Both the position numbers and the translations under genes were made by a program. Source: an uncultured Acidimicrobiales bacterium (GTDB lineage Bacteria; Actinomycetota; Acidimicrobiia; Acidimicrobiales; SZUA-35). From it: 64,000 nt of DNA. Where the stretch lies: assembly GCA_937922045.1 (NCBI GenBank), contig CAKZXA010000037.1, positions 1 to 64,000 on the forward strand, in the 5' to 3' direction. Below are positions 63,806 to 64,000 of this stretch, piece after piece (the first letter of the stretch is position 1; each line of letters opens with the position of its first letter). The notes beneath the pieces are model-generated. The model saw nothing but the letters and a program-made list of their open reading frames with translations, did not search any database and was not told the origin of the DNA.

Positions 63806-64000
63806 ATTGACACCTCCACGGACATCAGATTGCCACGGAACTCATCGACGGCCCTAAGCCAGCCGGGCGTTGATCACTCCCTTGGGCCGAGTAGGCCGAG
63901 TAGGAGAGGTATGCTCCATTCAACCAGCCGCCATCGAGTCGGCACGGTTTGTCGCCGAGGAGACCACCATCACCGCATTCGATCGATTCCGAGCTCACCC
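63806..64000 (+). other. Right-edge region, possibly the start of a gene cut by the window
   Basis: A frame open from about 63870 to the edge reads sensibly (IQPAAIESARFVAEETTITAFDRF), with TTG candidates at 63870 and 63882 only. The ATG at 63911 is in another frame that gives Arg/His-rich sequence. The segment should also hold the promoter of the leftward flavoprotein gene. Nothing certain can be said. Confidence 0.25.

Overview
The window looks like one continuous piece of chromosome from a high-GC actinobacterium. The best guess is the class Acidimicrobiia; this is inference from overall gene style, frequent GTG/TTG starts, a coenzyme F420 gene (cofC), a SEC-C type methionine aminopeptidase and WXG/ESX-style proteins. 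Genes are tightly packed on both strands. There is no rRNA, insertion sequence, prophage or CRISPR array. Two tRNA genes (Gln-CTG, Glu-CTC) lie near 8.8-9.1 kb.

Layout. 0-10 kb: a flavin monooxygenase with an N-terminal NTF2-like domain, gltX, SnoaL-like proteins, an AraC regulator, a YdcF/SanA-type membrane protein, the tRNAs, a small secreted protein and a broken potassium-channel gene. 10.8-14.3 kb: a four-gene translationally coupled operon that resembles a type VII (ESX-like) substrate with membrane and chaperone-like partners. 14.3-22.5 kb: a degenerate GGDEF/EAL protein, a ferritin-like hydrolase, a paired fluoride channel (two crcB genes), a lipase-like hydrolase, a TauE/SafE exporter, map and a YqgE protein.

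22.4-33.6 kb is the most coherent block: a C2-sulfonate (taurine/sulfoacetaldehyde) locus. Tpa would convert taurine to sulfoacetaldehyde, Xsc would cleave it with phosphate to acetyl phosphate and sulfite, and Pta would make acetyl-CoA. On the other side of a TetR regulator, an acylating aldehyde dehydrogenase and a SucCD-like ADP-forming ligase could link sulfoacetaldehyde to sulfoacetyl-CoA and sulfoacetate with ATP formation (or run in reverse). Downstream of xsc, in the same apparent operon, sit homologues of the cobaltochelatase subunits CobS (AAA+) and CobT (VWA) without CobN. I regard this combination as the main candidate for an undescribed system.

33.7-64 kb is mostly housekeeping: cdd, upp, purK, a PIG-L deacetylase, cofC, rnhB, corA, a cell-wall amidase, purH, folD, xthA and mdh. 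Mixed in are an amidohydrolase lacking its HxH site, a PHB-depolymerase-like lipoprotein, an operon pairing a class V aminotransferase with a glucuronokinase-like GHMP kinase, a prepilin peptidase, two ABC exporter half-genes and a fumarate-reductase-like flavoprotein.

Two features recur. Seven of about fifteen convergent gene pairs overlap at their stop codons (five by exactly 4 nt). Three genes carry small in-frame tandem repeats (15 or 18 bp) in linker regions. All functions are from reading the sequence by eye; no database search was run.
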